This document shows, one piece after another, positions 28,391 to 36,066 of a stretch of 64,000 nt of DNA. The stretch is from contig NZ_JACJVQ010000018.1 in the NCBI RefSeq assembly GCF_014212135.1, positions 23,543 to 87,542 on the forward strand. The letters run 5' to 3'. The notes under the pieces are model-generated. The model was not told the DNA's origin. It saw nothing but the letters and a program-made list of their open reading frames with translations, and did no database searches. Position 1 is the first letter of the stretch; every line of letters starts with the position of its first letter. The translations under genes were made by a program, and so were the position numbers. The stretch comes from Cohnella thailandensis. Its GTDB lineage: Bacteria > Bacillota > Bacilli > Paenibacillales > Paenibacillaceae.

Positions 28391-28728
28391 GTTAACCTCA
28401 CCCCTTCAGTCTACTTCAACACAAGCGAGAACGAGATCCTCTCTCCAGCAGTAGCAGAGGCAGCCGTTCCGCGGGCGTACGCGCAAAAGCAAGCTAAATC
28501 GCGGATCAAATAACCGGATAGGGTAAACTAAGAAAAGCCCTTATGCGCCGGTAGGCGGCACAATGGCAATCATTATCCAGTCATTTGCCCAAAACAAACC
28601 CATTATACGCCTTGCGGCAATAAACTATTCCTGAAATCGCAAAAGGGCTTGACATTTTAGCGAGCTAAAGACAATAAGCCCATCTTAATACTGACATTTT
28701 TCAATAGTATCACATCGTACCAGTAAAG
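28391..28728 (-). promoter_or_regulatory. rpoB leader region with promoter and hairpin
   Basis: A 338-bp gap. Minus strand TTGACT (28727-28732), 17-bp spacer, TACTAT (28704-28709) gives a sigma-A promoter overlapping the ybxB stop. Downstream, GGGCTT (28676-28681) pairs with AAGCCC (28645-28650) around an inner TTTAGC-TC-GCTAAA stem, followed by TTTT. This hairpin could act as an attenuator or as a partial terminator of ybxB. Beyond it there is a TATAAT hexamer (minus strand) near 28600 without a good -35. Confidence 0.65.
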
Positions 28729-29334
28729 TCAAACCAATTTTGCCCGATAGATCCGATAGCCTTTATCCTTGCCGATCTCCTCGACCTGTTCCTCGCCGAA
28801 CACTTCCTCCAGCTTGGCTCTCGCGGACGGAGCGCCCTGCTTGTTCTGGATGACGATCCACAGCGAGCCGCCCGGATTCAAATGCTCCGCGGCTTCCGTC
28901 AAAATCCGATGAACGACGACTTTGCCGGCGCGAATCGGAGGATTGGACAAAATGACATCGAATCGCCGTCCTTCCACGGCGGCGTAAATATCGCTCTGCA
29001 TGGCGCTGATATTCGCGATTCCGTTCCTCTTCGCGTTCTCGGCGGCGAGCGAAACCGCTCGTTCGTTGATATCCACCATCGTGACATGTCCTCGCGGCGC
29101 AAGGCGGGCTGCGGTAAGACCGATGGGACCGTAGCCGCAACCCAGATCCAATACGCTAGCATCGGCCGGAATGTCCATATGTTCGATAAGAACCCGGCTT
29201 CCGTAGTCCACCCCGTCCCGCGAGAACACGCCGGCATCGGAGGTGAGCTGCAGCTTGAAGCCCCTTAGCTCGGCGGTCAACGACTTGCGATCGCTGGCCG
29301 TCTGCGGCTCCCGGGTATAATAATGCTCGCTCAT
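28729..29334 (-). CDS. ybxB: Class I SAM-dependent methyltransferase, RsmC-like (YbxB)
   Basis: 201 residues. SAM motif VLDLGCGYGPIGL (about 60-72), acidic MVDINERAV, and the N6/N2-type catalytic NPPIRAGK (about 130-137) as in RsmC. It resembles 16S rRNA guanine-N2 methyltransferases. The YbxB position between rplL and rpoB is conserved in Bacillus. It lies after the rplL terminator, so expression depends on read-through or a local promoter. Confidence 0.92.
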   Translation of the reverse strand: MSEHYYTREPQTASDRKSLTAELRGFKLQLTSDAGVFSRDGVDYGSRVLIEHMDIPADASVLDLGCGYGPIGLTAARLAPRGHVTMVDINERAVSLAAENAKRNGIANISAMQSDIYAAVEGRRFDVILSNPPIRAGKVVVHRILTEAAEHLNPGGSLWIVIQNKQGAPSARAKLEEVFGEEQVEEIGKDKGYRIYRAKLV

Positions 29335-29360
29335 TTGCCGTCTCCTCCTTCTCTCGCTTC

Positions 29361-29400
29361 AAGAACAAACCCCTCGAAGATGAGAATCTTCAAGGGGTTC
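29361..29400 (-). terminator. Terminator after rplJ-rplL
   Basis: On the minus strand ACCCCTTGAAGAT pairs with ATCTTCGAGGGGT around a TCTC loop (29370-29399), followed by TTGTTCTT. The interrupted T run suggests partial read-through into ybxB and rpoB. Confidence 0.8.
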
Positions 29401-29425
29401 GATTCTTATTCGAAGGTTAAGCGAA

Positions 29426-29788
29426 TTACTTAACTTCGACTTTAGCGCCAGCTTCTTCAAGCTTAGCCTTAACAGCTTCAGCTTCTTCCTTGGCAACCTT
29501 CTCTTTGATAGCCTTAGGAGCGTTGTCGACAACGTCCTTAGCTTCCTTCAGGCCGAGGCCCGTGATTTCGCGAACAACCTTGATAACGTTGATCTTGGAC
29601 GCGCCAGCGTCAACCAGTACAACGTCGAATTCGGATTGCTCGGCAACTTCTGCAGCAGCGCCGCCAGCTACGACTGCAACCGGTGCAGCGGCCGTTACGC
29701 CGAATTCTTCTTCGATTGCTTTAACGAGATCGTTCAGTTCCAGAACGCTCATGCCCTTAATGGCTTCCAAGATTTGCTCTTTGCTCAT
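29426..29788 (-). CDS. rplL: 50S ribosomal protein L7/L12
   Basis: 120 residues. An N-terminal dimerisation helix, an Ala/Gly-Pro hinge (AAAPVAVVAGGAAAE) and the factor-binding C-terminal domain (GASKINVIKVVREITGLGLKEAKDVVD). It forms the mobile stalk that recruits EF-Tu and EF-G. 78 bases after rplJ. Confidence 0.99.
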   Translation of the reverse strand: MSKEQILEAIKGMSVLELNDLVKAIEEEFGVTAAAPVAVVAGGAAAEVAEQSEFDVVLVDAGASKINVIKVVREITGLGLKEAKDVVDNAPKAIKEKVAKEEAEAVKAKLEEAGAKVEVK

Positions 29789-29866
29789 GGAAATAGAACC
29801 TCCAATATAGTTTTTTTAAAGTTTGTTGGTTGTGCCTGTGACGGCGATTGGTGCTACGCGCTAGAC

Positions 29867-30370
29867 TTACGCGCTTGCTTCGTTCTTCTCCGCGACCGCC
29901 TTGACTGCGAGCGCGAAGTTGCGGATCGGAGCTTGAAGGACGCTGAGCAACATGGACAGCAAGCCTTCGCGGGAAGGCAGGTCGGCCAGCGCCTTGACTT
30001 GCGCCGCGTCGACGTAACGGCCTTCGACAACGCCGCCCTTCAGCTTGAGGGCTTCGTTCTTCTTCGCGAAGTCGTTCAGGATCTTCGCTGCGGCGACGGC
30101 ATCCGTCTTGCTGAATGCTACTGCCGTAGGACCCGTAAGAACGGCATCCAGCTCGGACAGTTCGACGCTAGCGGCTGCGCGGCTTACCAGGGAGTTCTTC
30201 AGAACTTGGAACTCGACGCCGGCTTCGCGAAGCTGCTTGCGAAGCTCAGTCACTTGAGCGACGTTCAGTCCGCGATAGTCGGCCACGACGGTGCTTGCGC
30301 TCTCGCGCAGCTTCGTTGCGATCTCGTTCACTTCCTGTTGCTTCGCTTCGATGATTTTCGCATTTGCCAT
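29867..30370 (-). CDS. rplJ: 50S ribosomal protein L10
   Basis: 167 residues from the ATG at 30368-30370, preceded by AGGAGGTGTACGAA. The family pattern is AKIIEAKQQEVNEIATKLRES followed by VVADYRGLNVAQVTELRKQ. It anchors L7/L12 dimers to the ribosome. It is predicted to be autoregulated through the L10 leader directly upstream. Confidence 0.98.
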   Translation of the reverse strand: MANAKIIEAKQQEVNEIATKLRESASTVVADYRGLNVAQVTELRKQLREAGVEFQVLKNSLVSRAAASVELSELDAVLTGPTAVAFSKTDAVAAAKILNDFAKKNEALKLKGGVVEGRYVDAAQVKALADLPSREGLLSMLLSVLQAPIRNFALAVKAVAEKNEASA

Positions 30371-30429
30371 TTCGTACACCTCCTGGTTCTTGATTCAACC
30401 GTATCGGAATCGCGCAGAATCCACGGGGC

Positions 30430-30463
30430 ATAAGAAATGCCTCCGCAGATTCTACGGAGGCAT
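30430..30463 (-). terminator. Attenuator hairpin in the L10 leader
   Basis: On the minus strand ATGCCTCCGTAG pairs with CTGCGGAGGCAT around a short loop (30437-30463), followed by TTCTTA. It lies about 60 bases before rplJ and is the likely regulated stop of the leader. Confidence 0.75.
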
Positions 30464-30575
30464 GACGTGTTCGATCTATCCATCCGCTTCGCGGGAAGCG
30501 GCTAAGATTCTATACACACACCTCGGTAGGAAATTAAGCCTCGCGGCACCTACGGTCTACGGTATCGATATTCAA
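30431..30575 (-). ncRNA. L10 leader (autoregulatory r-protein leader)
   Basis: The minus strand carries the conserved Gram-positive L10 leader core: CCGTAGACCGTAGGTG, then CTTAATTTCCTACCGAGGTG, which pair through GTAGG-CCTAC arms. An attenuator hairpin and then rplJ follow. Known L10 leaders bind the L10(L12)4 complex and stop transcription when the protein is in excess. Confidence 0.9.
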
Positions 30576-30583
30576 CTTTGACA

Positions 30584-30612
30584 GATTAACACGATCGTAC
30601 AAAGCTTGTCAA
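30584..30612 (-). promoter_or_regulatory. Sigma-A promoter of rplJ-rplL
   Basis: Minus strand TTGACA (30607-30612), 17-bp spacer, TTAATC (30584-30589). It sits between the rplA stop and the L10 leader. Confidence 0.82.
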
Positions 30613-30636
30613 TCGGCAGGTTATTCCTTCGACCGA

Positions 30637-31329
30637 TTAACGGTAAGAAGCAGCGTTCAGACGAGCGCCGGGTCCCATCGTCGAAGAGATCGAGATGTTC
30701 TTCAGGTACACGCCCTTGGCAGCCGCCGGCTTAGCGCGGTTCAATGCGTCGATCAGAGCCTTCAGGTTGTCGTTCAGCTTCTCAGCGTCGAACGATACCT
30801 TGCCGATCGGAGCATGGATTTGACCAGCCTTGTCCAGACGGTATTCGATCTTACCGGCCTTGATCTCTTGAACGGCCTTGGCAACGTCAGTCGTTACCGT
30901 GCCGGCCTTCGGGTTAGGCATGAGGCCCTTACCGCCGAGAATACGACCGAGCTTACCCACTTCGCTCATCATGTCCGGAGTAGCGACGCAGACGTCGAAC
31001 TCGAACCATCCTTGTTGGATCTTGTTGATGAGGTCCGTATCGCCGACGTAGTCCGCTCCGGCAGCTTCAGCTTCCTTCAGCTTTTCGCCTTTTGCGAATA
31101 CGAGGACGCGTTGCGTTTTGCCTGTGCCATGCGGCAAGACAACAACGCCACGAACGTTTTGGTCTTGCTTTCTCGGGTCAACGCCGAGACGAACCGCAAC
31201 TTCGACGGACTCGTCGAACTTGGCGGAAGCGGCTTTCTTCACGAGCTCGATCGCTTCGAGCGACTCGTAAGTCGCATCGCGGTCGATCAGCTTCGCGGCT
31301 TCGACATATTTCTTGCCGTGTTTAGCCAT
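30637..31329 (-). CDS. rplA: 50S ribosomal protein L1
   Basis: 230 residues, MAKHGKKYVEAAKLIDR start, and the domain II block GLMPNPKAGTVT (about 130-141) typical of L1. Forms the L1 stalk at the E site. 101 bases after rplK. The gap contains a TGTCCCGA...TCGGGACA hairpin and a short GGAGACTTCCGTTAAAACCAC stretch, which could be an L1 autoregulatory site. Confidence 0.98.
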   Translation of the reverse strand: MAKHGKKYVEAAKLIDRDATYESLEAIELVKKAASAKFDESVEVAVRLGVDPRKQDQNVRGVVVLPHGTGKTQRVLVFAKGEKLKEAEAAGADYVGDTDLINKIQQGWFEFDVCVATPDMMSEVGKLGRILGGKGLMPNPKAGTVTTDVAKAVQEIKAGKIEYRLDKAGQIHAPIGKVSFDAEKLNDNLKALIDALNRAKPAAAKGVYLKNISISSTMGPGARLNAASYR

Positions 31330-31430
31330 GTTGTTCTCCTCCTTGTGTGGTTTTAACGGAAGTCTCCTCCCACATGTCCCGAGCGCTCAAGGTTCGGGAC
31401 ACCCGGTTACGGAATGCTATCCGCCCGGAA

Positions 31431-31856
31431 TTAGTCTTCGATGACAACGCCCATGGAACGGGCGGTACCTTCGATCATACGCATAGCCGCTTCAACGGAA
31501 GCCGCGTTCAGGTCAACGAGCTTTTGCTCGGCGATCTCGCGTACTTTTGCACGTTTTACCGTGGCGACTTTCTTCTTGTTCGGCTCGCCGGAACCCTTCT
31601 GGATGCCAGCCGCTACGCGCAGCAATACAGCCGCAGGCGGAGTCTTCGTCTCGAACGTGAAGGAACGATCCTCGAATACCGAGATGACGACCGGAATGAT
31701 CAGGCCGGCTTGATCGGCGGTACGAGCATTGAATTCCTTACAGAAAGCCATGATGTTAACACCCGCTTGACCCAGTGCAGGACCGATAGGCGGCGCCGGG
31801 TTTGCTTTGCCGGCAGGGACTTGCAGCTTCACCAATTTGATGACTTTCTTTGCCAT
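31431..31856 (-). CDS. rplK: 50S ribosomal protein L11
   Basis: 141 residues from the ATG at 31854-31856 (AAGGAGGTG upstream). PPIGPALGQAGVNIMAFCKEFN (around residues 20-41) is the thiostrepton-loop signature. Part of the GTPase-associated centre. Follows nusG by 78 bases. Confidence 0.98.
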   Translation of the reverse strand: MAKKVIKLVKLQVPAGKANPAPPIGPALGQAGVNIMAFCKEFNARTADQAGLIIPVVISVFEDRSFTFETKTPPAAVLLRVAAGIQKGSGEPNKKKVATVKRAKVREIAEQKLVDLNAASVEAAMRMIEGTARSMGVVIED

Positions 31857-31934
31857 GTTGCACACCTCCTTGCCCCATAATGCGGTTAGACGGAGCCTCT
31901 AGCTCCTCCCGCTCTTTCCTAGAAACCGGATAAA

Positions 31935-32468
31935 TTATATCTTCTCCACCTGAGTATAATCCAACTCGAGCGGGGTTTCCCTTCCGAACATGTTCACGTG
32001 CACCTTAAGCTTGCTCTTGTCGTGCATGATCTCTTCGACCGAGCCGACAAAATTGGCGAAAGGCCCAACCTTGACGCGAACATTCTCCTTGATCTCGAAA
32101 TCGATGACCGGTTTAGGTTCTTCCATGCCCATATGACGCAGAATTTGTTCCACTTCTTCAGGCAGAAGAGGGGTCGGCTTCGATCCCGATCCTGTGGAGC
32201 CTACGAACCCGGTAACCCCGGGCGTATTGCGCACCACATACCAAGAATCGTCTGTCTGGATCATCTCAACGAGGACATAGCCGGGATACACCTTGCGCAT
32301 CACCGTCTTCTTCTTGCCGTCCTTGTTGACAATCTCCTCTTCCATTGGCACGAGCACGCGGAAAATCTTATCCTGCATGCCCATCGACTCCACGCGTTTC
32401 TCCAGGTTCGTCTTTACCTTATTCTCGTAACCGGAGTACGTGTGAACAACATACCATCTTTTCTCCAT
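31935..32468 (-). CDS. nusG: Transcription termination/antitermination factor NusG
   Basis: 177 residues from the ATG at 32466-32468 with AAAGGTGA upstream; the frame extends a few codons to 32495. The NGN domain begins MEKRWYVVHTYSGYENKV. A short linker and a KOW domain (VRVKGPFANFVGSVEEI-like) follow. Binds RNA polymerase to control pausing. Downstream of secE. Confidence 0.98.
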   Translation of the reverse strand: MEKRWYVVHTYSGYENKVKTNLEKRVESMGMQDKIFRVLVPMEEEIVNKDGKKKTVMRKVYPGYVLVEMIQTDDSWYVVRNTPGVTGFVGSTGSGSKPTPLLPEEVEQILRHMGMEEPKPVIDFEIKENVRVKVGPFANFVGSVEEIMHDKSKLKVHVNMFGRETPLELDYTQVEKI

Positions 32469-32491
32469 CGATGTCACCTTTGGTTCCTGTG

Positions 32492-32701
32492 TCAAATGAC
32501 GAGGTCGACGAGCTGAGAAATGCCGATGTCCAGTGCCCAGAAGTAGATAGCGATCAGCAATACGGTGACGATAACGACGATCGTGTAGCTGATCAATTCC
32601 TTACGCTTAGGCCACTTAACCTTCTTTAACTCACTCCAACTGTCGCCGAAGAACGCAAAAAAGGACCCAAAGCTCTGTTTCATTTTGGCCAGGAAAGTCA
32701 C
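32492..32701 (-). CDS. secE: Preprotein translocase subunit SecE
   Basis: 69 residues from GTG at 32699-32701, chosen because AGGAGG is seven bases upstream. Short amphipathic helix SWSELKKVKWPKRKEL, then one transmembrane helix (YTIVVIVTVLLIAIYFWAL), the minimal Gram-positive SecE. Clamps SecY in the translocon. Between rpmG (18 bases) and nusG. Confidence 0.95.
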   Translation of the reverse strand: MTFLAKMKQSFGSFFAFFGDSWSELKKVKWPKRKELISYTIVVIVTVLLIAIYFWALDIGISQLVDLVI

Positions 32702-32719
32702 GTCCAAACCTCCTACGAC

Positions 32720-32869
32720 TTACCGAGTTTCGCGATGAGGAAGATGCGCATTGCAGAACTTGCAGAACTTCTTCAGCTCAATGCGATCGGAGTGCGTCCG
32801 TTTGTTCTTGCTCGTCGTGTAGTTCCGTTGCTTGCATTGAGTGCAAGCGAGCGTAATAATAACCCGCAT
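32720..32869 (-). CDS. rpmG: 50S ribosomal protein L33
   Basis: 49 residues: MRVIITLACTQCKQRNYTTS, then KNKRTHSDRIELKKFCKFC and an HLPHRETR end. Both CxxC pairs (TQC and KFC) are intact, so this is the zinc-binding (C+) form of L33. ATG at 32867-32869 with GGGAGGTG upstream. First gene of the rpmG-secE-nusG unit. Confidence 0.95.
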   Translation of the reverse strand: MRVIITLACTQCKQRNYTTSKNKRTHSDRIELKKFCKFCNAHLPHRETR

Positions 32870-33015
32870 GTGTTCCACCTCCCGGGCTTGCCAACTTCAT
32901 AAACATATTGAATCCAAGCGCAAACGCCGTCCCGCCGTTGCACGACAACGAAACCTGGCGTTTCGCCCGAGATTCAGGGCCTGTGCATAAAACTCCACCT
33001 TAAGGTTACTAAAAT

Positions 33016-33044
33016 AATTTATCACAGGGGCTATACGATGTCAA
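33016..33044 (-). promoter_or_regulatory. Sigma-A promoter of rpmG-secE-nusG
   Basis: Minus strand TTGACA (33039-33044), 17-bp spacer, TAAATT (33016-33021). About 140 bases of untranslated leader follow before rpmG; it contains short self-complementary segments but no recognised element. The rest of the 382-bp gap up to sigH holds only the sigH terminator. Confidence 0.86.
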
Positions 33045-33186
33045 CGAAAAGTGAATTGGGAGCTAGAGGAACCGCGAACCTTCTTCTGGCAACAGAGCTA
33101 TTCTCATTCTTTCTACATCGTCTGGAATTTATAAGTCTCGCTCTTAGCTTTTGAAGTCGGACCCTTCGGAAGAAGAATCGGCGCAT

Positions 33187-33220
33187 CAAAAAAAGCAGCC
33201 CGCATAGGAAACTGCTTGTC
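33187..33220 (-). terminator. Terminator of the sigH operon
   Basis: On the minus strand AAGCAG...CTGCTT with partial inner pairing is followed by seven T (33189-33195). About 30 bases after the sigH stop. Confidence 0.65.
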
Positions 33221-33251
33221 CTTGATAGAGTATGGATAATAGCTCATTCGA

Positions 33252-33902
33252 TTAAAGTCCGATGTCCCTTACTTCCAAGTACTTCTCCAGCTTGCGCTTC
33301 ACCCGCTGCAGCGCATTGTCGATAGACTTGACGTGGCGGTCCAAGTCGACGGCGATCTCCTGATAGGAACGACCGTCCAGGTAGAGCATAAGCACGCGGC
33401 GCTCGAGGTCGCTCAGAATCTCGGACATCTTGTCTTCCAGGCCGAAGAATTCTTCCTGATTGATAATCATCTCTTCCGGATCGCAGACGCGGGAGCCGCA
33501 GATGACGTCCAGCAGCGTGCGGTCGGAATCCTCGTCGTAGATCGGCTTATCCAAGGATACGTACGAGTTTAGAGGAATATGCTTCTGGCGGGTTGCGGTC
33601 TTGATCGCGGTAATGATCTGGCGGGTGACGCACAGCTCGGCGAACGCCTTGAAGGAAGCGAGCTTGTCTCCTTTGAAGTCGCGAATGGACTTGTAGAGAC
33701 CGATCATCCCTTCCTGCACGATATCTTCCCGTTCCGCGCCGATCAGAAAATAAGAGCGGGCCTTCGCCCGAACGAAATTGCGATATTTATTGATCAGATA
33801 CTCGAGAGCGTTGGAATCGCCAAGCCGAACGGCTTCCACGATATCCTCGTCGGTCTTGAAGTCGTATTCGTGTGCTATCAAATCGTTAACGTCCACGCTC
33901 AC
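33252..33902 (-). CDS. sigH: RNA polymerase sigma factor SigH (sporulation/stationary phase)
   Basis: 216 residues from a GTG start with GGAGGGATG upstream. Region 2 reads LINKYRNFVRAKARSYFLIGAEREDIVQEGMIGLYKSIRDF. Region 4 is DLERRVLMLYLDGRSYQEIAVDLDRHVKSIDNALQRVKRKL. It directs early sporulation transcription. Position between the YacP gene and rpmG is as in Bacillus. Own promoter with an overlapping palindrome. Confidence 0.97.
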   Translation of the reverse strand: MSVDVNDLIAHEYDFKTDEDIVEAVRLGDSNALEYLINKYRNFVRAKARSYFLIGAEREDIVQEGMIGLYKSIRDFKGDKLASFKAFAELCVTRQIITAIKTATRQKHIPLNSYVSLDKPIYDEDSDRTLLDVICGSRVCDPEEMIINQEEFFGLEDKMSEILSDLERRVLMLYLDGRSYQEIAVDLDRHVKSIDNALQRVKRKLEKYLEVRDIGL

Positions 33903-33960
33903 GAATCATCCCTCCGACCTTCAAGGTATCTCCAACGCCTAGGGACGCCGGAGAAGGTAT

Positions 33961-34016
33961 TAGTTTGGAAACTTCCAAACTACTAACAATATACTTGATG
34001 ATTCCAATAGCGTCAA
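33961..34016 (-). promoter_or_regulatory. Sigma-A promoter of sigH with a perfect palindromic operator
   Basis: Minus strand TTGACG (34011-34016), 17-bp spacer, TATATT (33988-33993). A perfect 22-bp inverted repeat, TAGTTTGGAA + AC + TTCCAAACTA (33961-33982), lies 5 bases downstream of the -10 and so covers the expected start site and first transcribed bases. This position fits a repressor operator. The binding factor is unknown. Confidence 0.8.
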
Positions 34017-34069
34017 CCGATGCGAGCTTATTTGACGCGGATTCCGAGGATTCGACATTGGAAAAACTG

Positions 34070-34621
34070 TTATCCGTCCCCATCATCTTCCGCCTCCAGG
34101 GACTGCCCTCTTCTCATGAGCTCCAATCTCAGCTGAACGTCCGGCTTCAATACGCCTCCGAGCGGGTTGCGCTTGGGCGGAGGCTCTCTGCGGAGGGCGG
34201 CTTCGATCTCCCGCTTCCCTTCTTCCACGGCGAGCCTCAGTTCCCGGGCGGACAGGCGGAGAGCGCCTCTCCCGAACGCCACCCTTTGCTCGGTCTGGTC
34301 GGACGTCGCCACGTAGAGGTTGCGCTTCACGGACGTCATCTCGCCGACCAGCCGCTCGATGCATTCGTCCGCCGTCTCCTTCTCCCGCGTGTAGACGATG
34401 TTAAGACGGTGCTGCTTGAACTCGGCGCCCAATCCCGGCACCCGGAAGGCGTCGAACACGACGTAGACCGTCATGCCCGCGTAGCTTTGGTAGTTGGCGA
34501 GCAGATCGAGCAGCCGGTCCCTCGCATCCTCGAGCTTGTCCAATTTAAGCCGTTCCAGCTCGGGCCAGGCGCCGATCATGTTGTAGCCGTCGACGATCAG
34601 GACGTCTTCACGGCGAAGCAT
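34070..34621 (-). CDS. rae1: Ribosome-associated mRNA endonuclease Rae1 (YacP, NYN/PIN fold)
   Basis: 183 residues. NYN/PIN features: DVLIVDGYNMIGAWPEL at the N terminus and KETADECIERLV with further acidic residues toward YVATSDQ. In Bacillus Rae1 cleaves mRNA in the ribosomal A site. The ATG overlaps the rlmB stop by 14 bases. The C terminus (about residues 140-183) is charged and probably flexible. Confidence 0.92.
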   Translation of the reverse strand: MLRREDVLIVDGYNMIGAWPELERLKLDKLEDARDRLLDLLANYQSYAGMTVYVVFDAFRVPGLGAEFKQHRLNIVYTREKETADECIERLVGEMTSVKRNLYVATSDQTEQRVAFGRGALRLSARELRLAVEEGKREIEAALRREPPPKRNPLGGVLKPDVQLRLELMRRGQSLEAEDDGDG

Positions 34622-35594
34622 GCCCGTCTCCCTTGTTGCTTGCGGCCGCTTCCTTCTCCAGGCGAGCCCGCCGCTGGCGGACCGTCTCGTACAGGATGAC
34701 GCCCGCCGCGACGGAGGCGTTCAGCGAATTGACGTGGCCGAACATCGGGAGGGAGACGAGGAAGTCGCACTTCTCGCGAATCAGCCTCGAGATGCCTTTG
34801 CCCTCGCTGCCGATGACGATCGCGATCGGACCGCTCAGATCGGACTCGTACACGTCCTGCGTCGCCGCCGCGTCCGCTCCGGCGACCCAGATCCCCTCTT
34901 CCTTGAGGCGGTCGATCGTCTGGGCCAGGTTCGCCACCCTGGCGACGGGAACGTATTCGACCGCTCCCGCGGAGGTCTTCGCGACGACCGCGGTGAGGCT
35001 CGCGCTGCGCCGCTTCGGCACGATGACGCCGTGGGCTCCCGTGCAGTCAACCGAGCGAAGGATCGAGCCCAGGTTGTGCGGGTCCTCCACTTCGTCCAGC
35101 AGGATCAGGAACGGAGCTTCGCCGCGTTCCTTAGCCAGCGCCAGCAAGTCCTCCACCTCCGCGTACGAGACGGCGGCGGCTTGCGCGACGACGCCTTGAT
35201 GCTGAACGTTCGGCACGAGCGAGTCCAGCTTCTTCTTGTCCGCGAACTGGACGACGACTCCCCTGGACTTCGCTTCGTCCAGAATGGGCTGGACGAGACT
35301 GCGCTGCGCTTGGTTGGACAGCCAGATCTTATTCAAGGCCCGTCCCGCCTTCAGCGCCTCCAGCACCGGGTGCTTGCCGGCCAGGTAGCTTTCGCCGCTC
35401 CCCTCTTCCTCGTCCGCAAGCAGGGGCTGCAGCGGCTCTTGCTCCGCCGGCGCCGTCTCGCGGCGATGCTTCGCCGGCTGGCCGGACCGGCCGCCGGAAC
35501 CGAAGCGATCGCCCCGCTCCCGGGGCGGCCGCCCTCCTTCGGCCTGCCTTCTCGAATCGCCTGACGATGGGCGGGGTCTATTGCGGTTATTCAT
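34608..35594 (-). CDS. rlmB: 23S rRNA (guanosine-2'-O-)-methyltransferase RlmB
   Basis: 328 residues from the ATG at 35592-35594, preceded by AGGAGAGG; the frame is open to 35630. The first 65-70 residues are Arg/Gly/Pro-rich and probably disordered. Then the substrate-binding domain (YLAGKHPVLEALKAG) and the SpoU fold: DEVEDPHNLGSILRS, IVIGSEGKGISRL and LNASVAAGVILYE, which form the trefoil knot. It methylates G2251 of 23S rRNA. The long basic tail is unusual for the family. Confidence 0.93.
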   Translation of the reverse strand: MNNRNRPRPSSGDSRRQAEGGRPPRERGDRFGSGGRSGQPAKHRRETAPAEQEPLQPLLADEEEGSGESYLAGKHPVLEALKAGRALNKIWLSNQAQRSLVQPILDEAKSRGVVVQFADKKKLDSLVPNVQHQGVVAQAAAVSYAEVEDLLALAKERGEAPFLILLDEVEDPHNLGSILRSVDCTGAHGVIVPKRRSASLTAVVAKTSAGAVEYVPVARVANLAQTIDRLKEEGIWVAGADAAATQDVYESDLSGPIAIVIGSEGKGISRLIREKCDFLVSLPMFGHVNSLNASVAAGVILYETVRQRRARLEKEAAASNKGDGHASP

Positions 35595-35610
35595 CTCGAT
35601 CTTCCTCTCC

Positions 35611-36066
35611 TCACTCATTCGTCCGGTCATCTTCGAACGCCAGACCGATCAGCTGTTCAAGCCTGTCCCGCTCTCCGCGGTAATACAAATACCCGACCAA
35701 GCATTCCAATCCGGTCGCCAGCCGATAAGCGCCGGGGTCGGCGTTCTTCGGCGGCTGTCCCGACTTCGTGTTGCGCCCGCGGCGGACGACGTCGGCTTCC
35801 TCCTCCGTCAAGAGCGGCTGCCACTTCTCCAGCAAGCGGGCCTGCGCGCCGGCGGACACGCGCTTGGACGCCGCCTTGTGCAGCTGATGCGGCTTGCGGA
35901 TCGCCGCTTCGAGAATAAGCCGCTGCCGCACGTACACCTCGAACACGGCATCGCCGATATACGCGAGCACGATCGGCGGCAGCAGGTTGACGGGAACGTC
36001 GCTTGGAACGACAGGCGCGATAACGGGAGCCGGCGCGGTTAATCCGTCCATGGCCTTCTCCGTCAT
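35611..36066 (-). CDS. mrnC: Mini-ribonuclease III
   Basis: 151 residues from the ATG at 36064-36066, overlapping the cysS stop as ATGA; a longer reading frame to 36357 is only an antisense-like extension through cysS. The RNase III half-domain shows PPIVLAYIGDAVFEVYVRQ and late GLECLVGYLYYRG with its acidic residue. It lacks a dsRNA-binding domain, as expected. Matures 23S rRNA. Confidence 0.95.
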   Translation of the reverse strand: MTEKAMDGLTAPAPVIAPVVPSDVPVNLLPPIVLAYIGDAVFEVYVRQRLILEAAIRKPHQLHKAASKRVSAGAQARLLEKWQPLLTEEEADVVRRGRNTKSGQPPKNADPGAYRLATGLECLVGYLYYRGERDRLEQLIGLAFEDDRTNE

